From: Phoronis australis | Lineage: Eukaryota; Phoronida; Phoronidae | DNA: 64,000 bases | Assembly (NCBI GenBank): GCA_002633005.1 | Contig: NMRA01000850.1 | Span: forward strand, 56,553-120,552 | Reading direction: 5' to 3' | Part shown: in pieces, positions 1-13,900 of the stretch | Layout of the letters: each line of letters starts with the position of its first letter | Position numbering within the stretch: position 1 is the first letter of the stretch | The notes under the pieces: model-generated | Seen by the model: the letters and a program-made list of their open reading frames with translations, nothing else | Told to the model about the DNA's origin: nothing | Databases searched by the model: none | Made by a program: the position numbers and the translations under genes

Positions 1-395
1 AGGAGGAAAAGGGGGCCGGACGAACGGGGGGATAAGGACAGGTAGGTCCGGAGGTGGGCAACAGGACAGTAGGGAGAGGGAGAGGAAGGGATGTGAAGGG
101 TAACAGGGGCGGAATGGTGGTGTTTGAAATTGGAGATGGTGACAGTCATGTAGGGGGGTTGAGAGGGTGGGGAGAAAAATTGGACGGAGGAGCGTTGGAG
201 GGTGAGCGAGGGATCGGAGGAAAGGGAAGGGAGGGTAAATTCGCCGATGCGGAGGAAGGCGCGGAACGCAAGGAGGAACATGGCCTTTAAGAGGGCGACT
301 CGTGTTTCGACTCCAGTCACAGGAGACGTTACGATGAAGGCCTGGTTCAATAAAGGACAATATTTATCATTCAGAAACATCAGCTCTTAATTCAG
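1..395 (-). mobile_element. DIRS/Crypton-like tyrosine recombinase fragment, cut by the window edge
   Basis: Read on the minus strand, one frame is open from about 395 to base 1, running off the window. It contains the segment FLLAFRAFLRIGEF (about 278-237), which matches the box of eukaryotic tyrosine recombinases where the Arg of the R-I-G-E core is the first catalytic residue. Further on are MTVTISNFKHH and then CPVAHLRTYL followed by SSGPLF, the spacing and wording typical of DIRS-, Ngaro- and Crypton-type recombinases. The catalytic His-x-x-Arg and Tyr would lie beyond base 1 and cannot be seen. The coding strand is extremely pyrimidine-rich, which gives the strong G bias of the plus strand at 1-290. 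A TAA closes the frame upstream near 396, so the element is partial or frameshifted there. Family call from motif recognition; the exact superfamily is not settled. Confidence 0.55.
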
Positions 396-1430
396 GATCG
401 TCTGTTGGATGACTGGGTTGACTCGCCGAGCCCGAGGCCGCTTCTCTCACTGGATGATCCAGTTCGTAAGGCTCAAAGTAGAAATAATTGTGACTTTCTT
501 CACAGTTGATTCACGAAATAGCTTTAAATATAGTTTTTCGGACTTTTAACTAAAACGACATCGGAAAATATCTGATGGCAATGGGAAGAACAACCGAAAT
601 GAGTCATCATTGACTTCACTAAAATTTGTCAAATCCAAACTTCGGTGAAGGGTGTAGAGAAAGCGCAGATAGGTCCTTCTGAAAGATTTATACCTCATTA
701 GGAGACCATAAAAATGAACTATTTTTGAAAACATTTTGATCATAGAGAAGGTTGTATTTGTACGGAAGCAGTTCGTATATTGTTCATGTTTTATGGGAAC
801 ACTATTTAGAAACTTCCCAATACTAGAGATTGCTTCTTTTCAAAACAGAAATTAAACAGGTTGGGCCCCTGGAAAATGTAAATGTCCTTGTGAAAGATTC
901 GTAACTCGTTAGTGTCCCGTCGACATTTGTAGGATGATAAAAATAATTGTTTTTCGAAGCCATCCCAGACAGAAGAAACATTTTTACCATCGAGAAAGTT
1001 GGATTTGTACCAAAGTAGTTCTTATAAAATCTTACTGTTTCACGGGAAAACTATTTAGAACCGAAAATTTTCCAACTCTAGAAATTGCTTTCTTCCACAG
1101 TTGATTTTAAATATGTATTTTGCCAACTTCACCATCTCATATAAATTAATAGTATAAAACATTTTTGGTCATCCGCTGTGTTGTGGATGGCAGGGCGATG
1201 AGGAGGTGGCCTAATGGATTATTTAACAACTGCGACTTTGCCATCGGAGTCATTTTCAATCCTAAAACGGATCATTGGCGTCGATATTTAATTTTGCACC
1301 GGCGTTTCCTCAGTAACGAGCTTCGTAGAGCTGACAAACAATATTTAGCAAAAGTGTTTTGTTTACATTAGCGTATTGTCACAATACACTCATGAGTTCT
1401 GTCACCGGTTGATTCTGTCTATAATCTTAT
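396..1430. repeat. Degenerate direct repeats upstream of the transporter gene
   Basis: No gene seen. About 740-850 and 988-1100 share a diverged block: a GAGAAGTTG-like start, then ATTTGTAC, GGGAA-ACTATTTAGAA and TCTAGAAATTGCTT. A shorter third relic near 500-540 repeats the CTTC-CACAGTTGATT and TTTAAATAT words. The period is roughly 250 bp. The copies are diverged and carry no open frame, so this looks like an old tandem or transposon-derived repeat. Confidence 0.45.
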
Positions 1431-1505
1431 TTGATAGACATGAAAAGTTCAAAGTTCATGCAAACAACAATTGTTGATTCCTGTTGCGTCTTTTTGATAG
1501 CACCG

Positions 1506-1513
1506 TATAAAAG
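1506..1513 (+). promoter_or_regulatory. TATA box of the SLC5 transporter gene
   Basis: TATAAAAG lies 93 bp upstream of the chosen ATG at 1599. A start site about 25-30 bp downstream (near 1535) would give a 5' leader of roughly 65 bp. The sequence match is exact; the assignment as the promoter is inferred from position. Confidence 0.5.
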
Positions 1514-1598
1514 GGGATGGGTTAGGTTATCTCCGATTTATAGGCGTTCAGTGGTGTACTGTGACCGTACAGTTTTGCACAGAGGGGTCATCAGCAGC

Positions 1599-1937
1599 AT
1601 GTCGGAACCACAGTTTCATATCGCAGACTATGTCGTGTTCGTTGTCGTCTTAGTCATTTCTGCCAGTATAGGATTGTTTTATGCGTGCACGGGTGGTAGA
1701 CAGAAAACCAACAAAGAATACCTGATGGCCAATCGGAACATGAAAGTGGGTCCAGTGACACTCTCTTTGCTCGTCTCCTACATGTCAGCTATTTCGATTC
1801 TAGGATATCCCGCTGAGATGTACACGCGAGGAACGCAGCAGTGGATGTCTGTCGTTGGCATGATGTTGGCTTGCTTGTTGTCAGCGGTGATATTTGTTCC
1901 TCTCCTGTATCCTCTGAAACTCACAAGTGCTTATGAG
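1599..1937 (+). CDS. SLC5A8-like: SLC5 transporter exon 1 (residues 1-113)
   Basis: This exon starts at ATG 1599 (MSEPQFHIADYVVF) and ends ...TSAYE before gtaaat. It encodes the extracellular N-terminus and the first membrane helices. An in-frame upstream ATG exists, but the TATA box at 1506 lies between it and 1599, so the shorter start is preferred. Confidence 0.93.
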
Positions 1938-4900
1938 GTAAATCAGTCTTGAAGTACACGTCTACCACTTATATCTTCTGTAAATAATACTGTCCCTGCC
2001 ACTGTTATTACTACATGTACGTCCTGTTGAAGTTACTACTACATGTGCTCACCCAGCCTAAAAAGTGGGGGGCTCGAATTTTTGAATATGTGGACGTTTT
2101 ACTAAAAAACGAAGGTACGTTCAGAGCTATGAATTGTGCATTCGCCGATTTTTGATAGTTCCTGCTCTTTCAATAGACTTCTGTCTCGTTTACTACTTTT
2201 CCGGACTTGTTTGTCTGAGGCGAACCTTTTTGCACACTTCGCCAAATGGGGGCGGGGGGGGGGCTTGTTGGAACCCCCAGAGCCCTCCTGTGTACTACTA
2301 CCACTACCACTACCACTACCTCTACCACTACCACTACCACTACTACTGGTGTTGTCGCTACTGTTGTTGCGGATAACCACTGCCATTACTACAGATACGC
2401 AAATCATATAAATAGGCCCTCACTGAAATTTCAGACACTTTCTACATTGTAGTTACATTCGTTTTTGCCATGCCTAGCTTTTAAGAGAACTTCATTCCCG
2501 GGCACCCTTCTGGTGAGCATTGAAACTGAATAGCCGACTATCACATGAAAGATTGGACGTAATAATGCAGCTCAGTTCTTCACAAGTCCATGACATTCAA
2601 AACGCTCAGGCCCGGCTTTATGTAAGTCTACTATAGCTACGACGATCGTCAGCTCGCTTCTGCAAACACGACGCTGCCAAAACGTGGCAACTCAAGTAAA
2701 TTTGGTAACTTGTCATAAGCAGTCTTAAGGCCCTTTCATATTGACTTAAATCCGGTCTGAGTGGCTTCGAAGTAAACGGTTGGTGACGCCGTCGTCATCG
2801 AAGTTATCACAAGGTAGCGCTGAACGCTAAGATTGTTTTCAACGTTACAATTTGGGAACATTTACATGTGCGAAAAGATATTAAACCTATTTTTAAATCG
2901 ATTGGTTATTATTAAAGGAAAAAATAAGCAGCTATTAGTGACGGCCCTGTAACTGTTGACAACAGTGGCACCTGGAGATAACTTCGATTGGACCGAAGTT
3001 AACCGTTCATATTGCACCGCAGCGTCGACGCTGCGCTGTTAATCCGCCTGTTAACTGCGATGTTAACTGGAGCTGTTAACTGCGATCCAGGACCGGAGTT
3101 AAGCGTTCACACTGACCGCAACTCCCTAAACCATCGACGCGTCGACGTTTGTATGAAAGGCCCTTTAGGGACCCTCTTCATGATCCACTTCGGAACTGTG
3201 AGCAAATTAAAATTTTGAAGATACTTTCGTCTTAACTCGTATATCCTCTAAGAAACACGACCCAGGTGTTTAATGTATTTTTCCCGCAACCGATATGAGA
3301 ATGGGTGAAACCACTTTTAGCTCAAATATCTCTTGAGAAGCAAGGAGTTCGTACAAACAAACATTGAGGTCTATTTGTGAAAAAAAGGAGAAAACCTAGA
3401 GAGAATAAGACTGCTGCGGTCTGTATCGCTTGGACACATTAGCTTGTCAGCATTCGAAAATGGCTTATCCAATATCGATTAAGGAAGTCAGAGTTTGGAT
3501 TAGGGCTCGAGCCCCTACTTCAACCTTTAGAGGCAAACGTTTCAACATTACGCGTCTTTTCATTTCTCGTTTAGTATTTGGAGTTACGATTCAAGTCCAA
3601 GGCAGCCCGACTTACTGGCAATGTCTGCTCAGTGTTGGCGTCGGTAAGTAGACGCGGAATTCAATATATAAACTCGTCTCACCTAAGAAAAATCAAATTT
3701 TGATTTAGACCACGTACCGTTATGAACTTTGCCTCAAGTTGTTCGTTTGTGAAAATAGATGTGATCTATGTGCCAATAATTAAAGGACTTTATTTATTAG
3801 AGAACACAACTGCTGTAGTACTATAGGACAAAGACCACAGTTCGAGTGGCTGATTTTGACGTTATCAATGGCCTGGGTCAATGAAAGTCTTTGTTTGCAA
3901 GTGCCTCAAGACACAAGGCATAACTTATAACAAGTACACTCGACAGAATTTCTCAAGAATTTGAAAATTCAACAAAGCCATCTCTTTTTGCCTTGCTACG
4001 TCAACCGCAAAGATGCCAAAAGTGACGAAAATTTGCGATATTGGCCTTTTTGCACCTAACAGCCCATTTTCGCAACTGACCGGTTGCAAGAGGAGACAAT
4101 AATCCAAAAGCTCTTGCACTCTAGATTCTAGAAATTTAGGTTAAAACATACCTATCAGATTGTTTCAAATTGCTAGAAATTTAGGTTAAAACATACCTAC
4201 CAGATTGTTTCAAATTGTCACTTGTCTGTCGAATACATGTGTTCGTGCCAAAAATCTCCCACTGGGAGAGTTGCGTTTTGAAAATGCCATTGGCAGCACT
4301 CACCATCTGATCAGCAAAATGGCCGTCAAACCTGACCCACCCCATTTTTTCATTTTTGGGAACCTGCAAAGGCCAAACTGTGGCCTTGGATAATGCAATG
4401 CCGGAAGCCGAGAGGCCATACTCTGAACATAACAAGAATACGCCAAACAATGGCGCTGGGTTAGGAAAGAATTGAGAGTTCGTTATTGCTTGAGACTAGG
4501 CTCTACCAGTTGACCTATCACACTGTGTCATTTTATTCGCCAAGCTTGGTCAAGCAATAACCAAAAACTACTTCTCGCCTGAGTAAAGAAAAAGTTGAGA
4601 CCGGTAAGTCATCTACATCCAAAATAGTTTCTTCGACGGAAATTGGGTTCACAGTAGATTTAAATTTAATGCAGGTCTATGTATAAAGAGCTTATATGCT
4701 ACTTTGCTACTTTGACCTTGCGTACGAAAAGTCCTCGAACACAAATATTTGCTTTTAACAGAATTAAATTCATGTTGATTATAATGTGCTTTTAATGAAA
4801 TCTTTGTTTTTAAGGTTATGTATATGGGTATATCGCTCTACGCTCCATCAACAGCATTAGAAACAGGTAATCGCATACATTTTTTACCCATAAATCATAT

Positions 4901-7900
4901 TATAACTGATAAGTGTGGTTGGGTGGCCCCAGCTATATATCCCTACGACATATAAAACAATGCATGGTACAAGACAAATAATATTTTGAAAAAAAAAATC
5001 GTTGTGATTGGGCGTACAAATAACATGAAAGTATTATAAAAGAGGGGTGGGGGAAGGGGGAAAACTTCCTTACACTCATTCACACGCACATATTCACTCG
5101 ATTTAATTGACTGAAATTAAATATACATTTACGTAGGCTTACCTTTATGAAAAAGTGTTACAATAGGACATAGAAGTGGTTAAAAATAACATCAAATGTT
5201 GTTTTATCCTTTTTAAGAAGATGCCTGCAAAATCCTTCACTGTTCTAAAGTTTTGTCATATGCATGCTTTCTAACAGTAATATTCTGTGCTGTGCAAAAT
5301 ATACCTTTGATCAGTGACTCCTCGTAATCTTGTGTTGTGACAGATGTATTGATGGTATGATAGCGTGTTATAAAATAAAATTAAAGAATAAATGCACAAA
5401 ACGTACCGAGAGTGGCGTACATGAAATAATATCCCACGAGACAGTATTCCGCGTATCGACCAGACCGAACGCTTCGAATTTTTAAGTTTTTTACATTTTT
5501 TTGGCAGATTTTTCAAATACTTCACCCAGACTGTTCACATGGCGGATCACATCCTGTATGTATGTACTTGCGCGTTAGGTTGCAAGTTTTCTCTTGTAAA
5601 AGAAACAGTTTTAAAAGTAACGATTTATTTCTTGAAAAGAGGTAACAAAGATGAAAACAACGGCAACTGAGCAGTGAACTTGTAACATCTCCTGGAATTA
5701 GTTAAAAAACAACAATATTTGATATTGTAATTCCCTAGGTCGTGAATTGGCGCCTGAGTTGCAGACCATATAGTATTCAGCAATTGAAAACTGAGATATA
5801 AGTGTCTTATAATTAACAGTTTTGTTCCAAATTTTACGTTTAGGGCCTGGTTGCATGTCGAGTGTTAGTTACACTGTTGCAACTTTATTACTTTAAACTA
5901 TATTCGGAAAGTTTGATGATCGAACCGGCTGAAGACGTCGAGTCAATATTGACCTACCTTTTGAACTTTGTCAGAGGTCGGTGTTGAAGTAGTGCTTTGG
6001 GTGAATACGGAAAACTTTATTTCATGGCCGTATTTCCCTGGACAGATTCAACGCGCGTGGGATAAATAACTGTTACACGGATTTATGGCGTATGCAAACT
6101 CACTTCGTGCAACCAGGGAATTTTGTTAGAGTTTCTTTCCACGCAAACGATCTTGCGGTGAGCTTTGCGTTACAAAAATCGCCAGTTCATACTAGGTGTT
6201 GTGGCATTCGAAAAGCTGTTCATCTGATAATTGAACGTAAAAAGTGGGGGGACTCGAATTTTTAAGAATGTGGACCTTTTACTAAGTTTCATGAGGTACG
6301 GTCAGAGCTATAAATTGTGCATTCGCCGAATTTTGGTAGTTCCTGTCTTTTTAGTGACGTTTTGGCCCACTTCGCCATATGGGAGGGGGGGCTAATTCGA
6401 GCCCCCCGAGCCTTCCCCTGGGTGCGCGCATGGACACATAGATATATGTCCTCGCTTCCCTTCCACCATTTGTCCCTTGGACTACGACAGCGTCTTCATC
6501 AAAAAAGCAGCAAATAGGTATACGCAATGATACTCCTCACTTATTCCATAGATATCGTTCACAGTGTTCTTACAAGGGTTTACGTGCCATGCCTTGAAAC
6601 TTGACTATTCCAAACATCCACAGAACCGGCTTTCATGGGAAATTTCATATCCAACATCAGGTTTTTTAAGCGATGCACGAGTTAATTGGATCATATAGTA
6701 CTGAGTAGTCGGCAATCGCATGAACAAGTTAACATAATAATGCGACTCACCGTTCTCCACAAGTCCACAGGGAGAAAACTATGGAAACACAACGTGTTCT
6801 TTTGAGAACGTGTACAGTGCACTCGTTCACGTGAGTGCATCCCACTCGTCTGTATTCTTTGCACGCTCAAATCCTTAAGTCGTTGATGGAAAACGTTCAG
6901 ATTACAGTAGAATAGCAAAATTTATAGCAACTCATTGCGTTATCTTGCATACGCTCATACGACTGCCTTGCTTTTTTGCTGTACAATGCACGCGTGAATA
7001 CGGAAGTCGTCGTAAGAAGACACTGGAGAGTTATATACAACTGTTCGCCAGTACCCGGGCCAGAATCTAGATTGCAATCTATTACAAGCACCAGAGTTAG
7101 AAAGACTAACGGATTTACGTGCGCATTGTTACAGCGACGATGATTGCAAAGCACTTGCAGATTTCAGCATGAACGTGCGCAAATGTCAACTCCTTGGTTT
7201 GCGGAGAAATACGCCATTGTACTGTATTCCGCTGAGCGTGTTGTATTGGCGACTTCCAGATTCTAGCGTGTATTATATAGTTGTATAGTGACGACGGCGT
7301 TGCGCGTAAAAGAGGTATTCCGATCCAGACACATGCAGTCACATACAAGAGACTGCATTATAAAGGACAAAGCAGAGTTTCAACCTTATTAACCAACCAA
7401 CATAAGGTTGGGTTTCGGTGTTTTTCAAGAAATTAAAAATTAGCAGGAAGATCTGTTTATAATGATTACGTTGATTTGCTTTTATTGTGGAATTTGCAGT
7501 GACTGGATTTCCGGCTTGGGCAACCATTATAATTGTCGGCAGCGTTGTCACTTTCTATACGACGTTGGTAAGTAGGCCTAAGAAGCCACGCAGTGATCCC
7601 GACTGATGATCGAGTAACATTTGATGTGGCTTGTCTGGAAGACTTTGAGCTAGATTCACCATGGAAATTTTTCTTATGTTTAAAATTAATAATTTTGATT
7701 GATTTGTTTGACTGTCGCTATTGGTTTGTTTTTCTATATCGTTATTCTGTGAGCTAAATAAACACATGGTTTTAAGCTATTGGATAAACAGCATTTCGCA
7801 AAATATCGAGAGACAGTTTTTGACTGGGGAAAGACGCTCCGAGTTATTCACATGACCATGCACGTAAATGGAAATTAGAAATAGCACTGAAAAATCTCGG

Positions 7901-10900
7901 GAAACTTGCATAGATATGGGTAGATAGGCGTATGCATTGTTCAACTTTGTTTTTCTTTCGTATTATGAACATAATGGTAAGTATTTATCAGTAACCGGCT
8001 GGTATACGCCCAAGGTACGATATCCGTGTGACCTGAATTGATATATTCAAGAAAGACGCAATAAAGCAATGGTAGCGCTCCGTAGGCGATAACCATGCGA
8101 CGCGCTTAGCCCGTCACATGGATCTCGCAAGTTAAAGAATAGCTTGCGCAATCCATACGACGTCATTTAGCATGGGATACTTCTGAATGATCAAATTGAG
8201 AACCATGTTTTCACTCTCCATTGGCAGGAATTATGTGCAAGAGATATCGTGAAACACTTTGATGATATTCATGTTGATTTACTTCACAGACATAAATTTA
8301 CCAGTCGTTGCATTATGTTACAGGGTGGCATGAAAGCGGTTATTTGGACTGACGTGTTTCAAGCCGTCGTCATGTTTGCTGGGACTATTGCAATTTTAAT
8401 TCAGGTAACCAATTTGAATACAAGGGGATACAATAATAGATACACGGAACTTCGCAGACGCACGGTTTTTGTTGACCACGGAACATAAATTCTACTATTT
8501 TGAGAACGGTTTGTTAGCAAAGGTACATTTTTCTCAGCGAAAATTGCTCTTGTTGATACGACAGCTGCCCGAAAGTATACGTTGCGGTTCGTCTAAATAT
8601 AAAGAACCACGCTACCAAACTACGGATATATTTCCCCACAGCTATTCATCCTTTACTTAGACTATCGAGGAAGCACCGAAAGCGGGTTGATTGAAATTGA
8701 TTACTATCTAAACCAAATACGGATTACACTTTTCCAATCACCCACTATCTCGCGTCAACGGACGGTGACAACTTTTAAGTCTGAATGTTCAAAATCTTTT
8801 CTCGCTAAATTATTATCAAAATTCACCCTATACCTTGATAAGTTGCTTTCAATTTCACGTTAGAAATGAGCACAATCATGTGATTTTATATTACAAACGC
8901 TTCACTGAGTAAGCTTAAAAACCGCTATCCGTTATCTTTAACGGGCCTTAATCCGTTGAATTTTGTGTTATGAAGAGACTACGTCTTGTTGACGGTATAT
9001 CTTTAATGACATTTCTTTGATTCTTCACAAAATTTTTTCGCAGGGATGTATTAAAGTTGGAGGAATTGGAAGAGTTTGGGAGATAAACGTCAACGGAGGA
9101 AGAATTGAATTTTTCAAGTAAGGAAAACCACTTGCTCACCATACTACACGTTCAAGTACAAGTACACACGTCACGGTTTTGTGCTTTCAACCTCACGGTT
9201 AGGTCTTACGCGCCTTATGCTGTGCCCACTTGTGCTAGTTCTAAGATTGTGAAGCATACAGATGGCACAATGTACTCTTTGGAATCGTAATTCGTAACAA
9301 CAAGTTTTCAAACAGAAACGAAACCATGGGCCCGTTCCAACAAAACTGACTTAGCTAAGACAAATCTTATATTTTAGTAAATTTTAAAATAAAAGTTAAA
9401 TTTGTCTCAAAACCAATCCAATTAAGAGATCTTAAGTTTGACTTAAGTGTTTGACATAAATTTTGTCTTAATTTTGACTAACTAACCGAATGTGAAAGTT
9501 TCAAAGTTTGGAAGTTAAGGCAAATCTTGAACTTAAGTCAAAAATGAACGTAAGTCAGTTTCTTGGAACAGGCTCCAGGACTGTTTCCCGTAACGCAATG
9601 CATTCTCGAGGCACTTTTGGTGAGAAACCTTCAAATAGGAAACGGATACCGTGAGTTTCCTCCCATAGCCTACACATAATTCAACATTCTAACAGCGCCA
9701 ACCAGTCATTGCAGTGTCGCTCATTTAGCTAATGTACGGAGGTATTGCTTCAGATCAGTTTTGAATCTGACGTGCAACACAAGTTATCACCCGAAAAAAT
9801 TATGTAAAGTTACAATGAGTACCGCCAAAAAGGGATATCGGTTCCCTGAGCTATAAGTCTGGTGGCCTTGATGATTTGAGGTGGGTTTTCTCAGTTTCAA
9901 CAAGTACCAGTGCCCCACCTGCCATTTTTATTTTGAGTGACATCCTCTCCTCTGCAACCGACACCCTTTCCATGTTCCGTACAACATAGTATCATTTTTT
10001 TGTCGAGACACCTGGGTTGCGTTTCTTAGACACAAGACACTCGCGAGTAAAGCTAGGTAAGTGTGATCACGTGCTTCGCGTGCTATGCATGGCAATGTCT
10101 CGCGAAGCCTTGCATTATCTTCGTTTTATGGCAAGAAACTTGGTCTACGAAACGCAGAACTAGGCGACCTAAGCTTAGCTATGGTCCTCGTCGGCTTAAT
10201 GGATAATCTAGCAGTGATAATAACACAGCTTATCAGTTATTTATGAACTGGGCGCTGCAAACATATTCCTCATGATTTTCTCGTTGAACTAGTTTCAACT
10301 TCGACCCAACCGTCCGACATACAACGTGGGGTCTGGTGATCGCTCAAACATTTCTATGGACGGGAGTCTACGGTGTAAATCAGCCATCTGTACAACGATT
10401 CGGTGCCTTAGAAACACGAAGGGAAGCACAAATGTAAGTTTTCTCCCATTAAAAAGTTTAAAGTGTGATTTTATTGAAATTTTACTGGTAGTGCGCCTGT
10501 AAGTAAGTGCTTTACGGAAGTGTAGGACTTTGAGCTGCCACGTGTCATATCCGTGTTTATCTATGTTATTTTGCCGCGGTTAACACACGAGATGCCTAGG
10601 TAGGCCTAACTAGTTTATATGCCTAGGGCTCATTTCGCAACGCAAGGTGCGTAAGAACATCACATGAAGGCTTTCGTGATCTTTTTCTTGCAAGAAATTT
10701 GGCCCACATAAGGAACACACATCAACATTTTAAACACCAACAGCCAGCATTGCTCCTAAACAACGTATCATTCACCGAAGCGTCATTTGCACACGCTGGT
10801 AGTCTTCATGCAAAACTGACGATTTCGCGCGGTATCCTCAGACATGTACCTGCAGCTTGGGGGAAGACACAAGTGCAGTGATGTATACATTTTTGGTTTG

Positions 10901-13900
10901 AACGCGTAGAAACAATAGAATGTATTAGCTAAAACCTTCAACCGCATCTAATTTCAGAGTTGTGCTGTTAAATATACCTCTCGTGTTTACATGGGTCACG
11001 ATGACGTGCTTGGTAGGCTTACCGATATATGCTTACTACGTGGAAAAAGGGTGCGACCCCATTGCAAATGGAGACATCAGCAATCCAAACCAGTTGGTTC
11101 CCTATTTTGTAATGGAAGTCTTCAACTACCCTGGCTTTCCGGGTCTCTTTGTAGCTGCTCTGTTCTGCGGGACTCTAAGGTAAATGCGCATGTGCAGATA
11201 CTTCGAGACTCTCGGTATTTATGCCCATAAGATAATCACACTTCGCATGTGTATGTTAATATTACACGACCATTGATATTCCTGTCCCCTTGTTGGCTTA
11301 TTTTCAGTAGGGTGACTTTCGTTATGAGGTGATATTAGCCGGCTAGCCGTGGTATATCACTTCTCATTCATACCGACCGCCGTCAGAAGTTAATATTTGT
11401 GATTTGACCAATTACATTCTGCAGAAACTATGAACCCCTGGCCGCATAAACCATATGAGCAGATGATGACAGTACACCAAGGCATCCAAAATGTGTCAGT
11501 CTAATAAAAGACTAAAAAATCAGAGCAAAGAAGTATCAGTGGTCATATAATAAAACAAATATAGACCGATCTCTCCGGCGTATCAAGCTCATATGGTCAT
11601 TGGCGGAAGATGTTATCTGCCTCGATCTCGTATTACATGATATTTTCCACGGCATTAGCCATTTTTAACGAAAACACTGTCTTAATATCGTAAAAAATAC
11701 GGAAAATTCATTAAGATTCTAATTTATAAGCGGCAACGACAGTAGTGTAAATGGTAAATGAAAAGCTTCGACAGAATTTTAGCGGCGTATCATGGGGTGG
11801 GGTAACGTAAGGTGAGATTATTTCAATTATGCTATAAATGATTTCATTGGTCGTCGACAAATGCAGTCACCTCCTTTGCTTTAAAGTGGAAATTGCGCTC
11901 ACATTTGATTATCCGGTATATTCCTACAACATATGCCGCTGATTGCGCCTGGGACCCACAACATTAAGCCTAAAAATAGGCTATTCTTAATTTTTATGAC
12001 ATTGTTAAAATGATCGGAAGTGTTGTAGGAATGTACACATTCACCCATTTCTTATCAAAATACCATACTGAAATGGACGGCATGTTTCTTTCAGCTCTTT
12101 GTCCTCAGCACTCTCGTCAATTGCAGCTAATCTTTGGGAAGACATTTTCAAACAGAAGCTAGGATCTCTGTCCGATTTGCAACAGACTCTGTTCACCAAA
12201 GGCATTGGTAGGCCTGTAAAGTTCAACTCGTGATGACATCTCTCACAAAAAATAATAAACTTTGAACACTTGTGGTTATTAATTTGGTCTCAAATTATTC
12301 CTTAGTCAATTTAACAGACGTAATTTCTGGACTTAGTAACGATCAACTCACAGTCAGTTCTTTCCAAGGTAAAACTACTTCTCATCTGAGTAAGAAACAA
12401 TTTGAGACCAATTTTACTAAATTTGTTTTCATTGACTGTCCAAAATCTTTTTTTCTCCTCGCCCTACCGTCACTCTTCTGAGCTCGGTAGTCTCGTTTAG
12501 TTATCTTATTCTTCGCGTTTTTCATTCTTGGGGGCTGTCATTTTTGTTGTAAATTACCTATTTAATTTTTAGGATTAAAAATCATTTGTCTTATTGGAAA
12601 TGAAATGTTTTGGGTGGTGCAAACATTTTTCTGTATGTGAAGTGAGCAAGTAAAAATACCGAACCATTGACTCAATATTCAATGCAAATCAGGTCAGAAT
12701 CAACTGTGGTTTTTGGGCCTTTCATGCCTAGAAGAAGCTAAACCGTATATGTCGTTGCAGTGTGTTTATTTGGTCTCGCAGCCATTGGAATGGCTTTCTT
12801 GGCGTCGACATTTAAGGGACAAGTGGTTCAGGTAATCTCCTTCGTCATTGTCTTAATTGTCGCGTCTACCTGTTGTCAGGTTGCTTCAGAAAGAAGTCAA
12901 TAAGAATAGAATTAAAATTTAATACAAACCCAGTCAAAAATGTCGACAAAGAATGTTTCTACACTCTTCATAAACGACTGACGTATGCGAATGATCGGGC
13001 TGTGTAGATAATTGTTCCGAGACGACATTTGGAGCTCATTCCTTCCATGAATTCGCCATTATTCTTGAAAACGAGGTATTGTGTCCAAACTACTATGGTT
13101 CTGCATCCTTGGAACATGTGCGCTTTCACGTTTGCGTTGGTAAAATGGATTTTACCCTGTAAAACCAGTCATTATGTCCTAAACAATGATGCACAACAAT
13201 AATTTTTTTACAGCGCCATCAAAAATCCGACATATCATTGTCATCCGTGAAAAGGTGAATAGTGTATCGTTGGCCACTGAGACTCCGTTGAAATAGAACA
13301 CGACCGGTTTTGTTTCAACTTTCGTTTGACTCAGAGGAAATCTTATACGCCAACCAGACCACTGTCTCCACAGTCCGATTCTAGTATGCGACTTCGTATA
13401 CTATAATCGGAGTGTTAGTCGGTGGGCCAGAATTTGTAGGGCCTCTAGAAAATGGTTTTTGTGAGTACTTTAGGGGGGCAATTTTATTTTGGTGTTTTTT
13501 AATTCATTTATTAGAGTGTTTTCAAAATCTAAAAAGTTCCCACATATAAAGTTGCACATTTTTAAAGAAATTTGAGTTCGAAGTTACCTAATAATCACCA
13601 AAGAGCTTAGTAAACTTATATTTGTAAAAACAACAGTTTTGGTGACTTTTTTGTAAAACAAGTAATATGGTCCCATCAGTGCCATTGTATTGAACAATAT
13701 TACACTCCCGTTACATGTTTTACTATTGTGGATTAATTGTAAACAGTGAAATTTAAAAAATGTAAAGAGATACCTAGTGGCAATAATGCAAACTAAGTCT
13801 GAATGTTACTAGGAAATTATTCTGGCATTGTCTGGCAACGAAAATAACACAAAACACTTGAGACTGGGCAAAATTTGTGCCTCAATGACTAAAACATTGA

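Noticed and set aside
1431-1598. In-frame 56-codon N-terminal extension of transporter exon 1
   Set aside because: The TATA box at 1506 lies inside it and the family N-terminus begins near the ATG at 1599.
2102-2452. Several overlapping frames rich in Tyr/His, Leu/Pro or Thr
   Set aside because: They are readings of the CTACCA microsatellite in different frames.
11919-12032. Small TIR element (ATTCCTACAAC ... GTTGTAGGAAT)
   Set aside because: Only about 11 bp of inverted match, no target duplication, no second copy.
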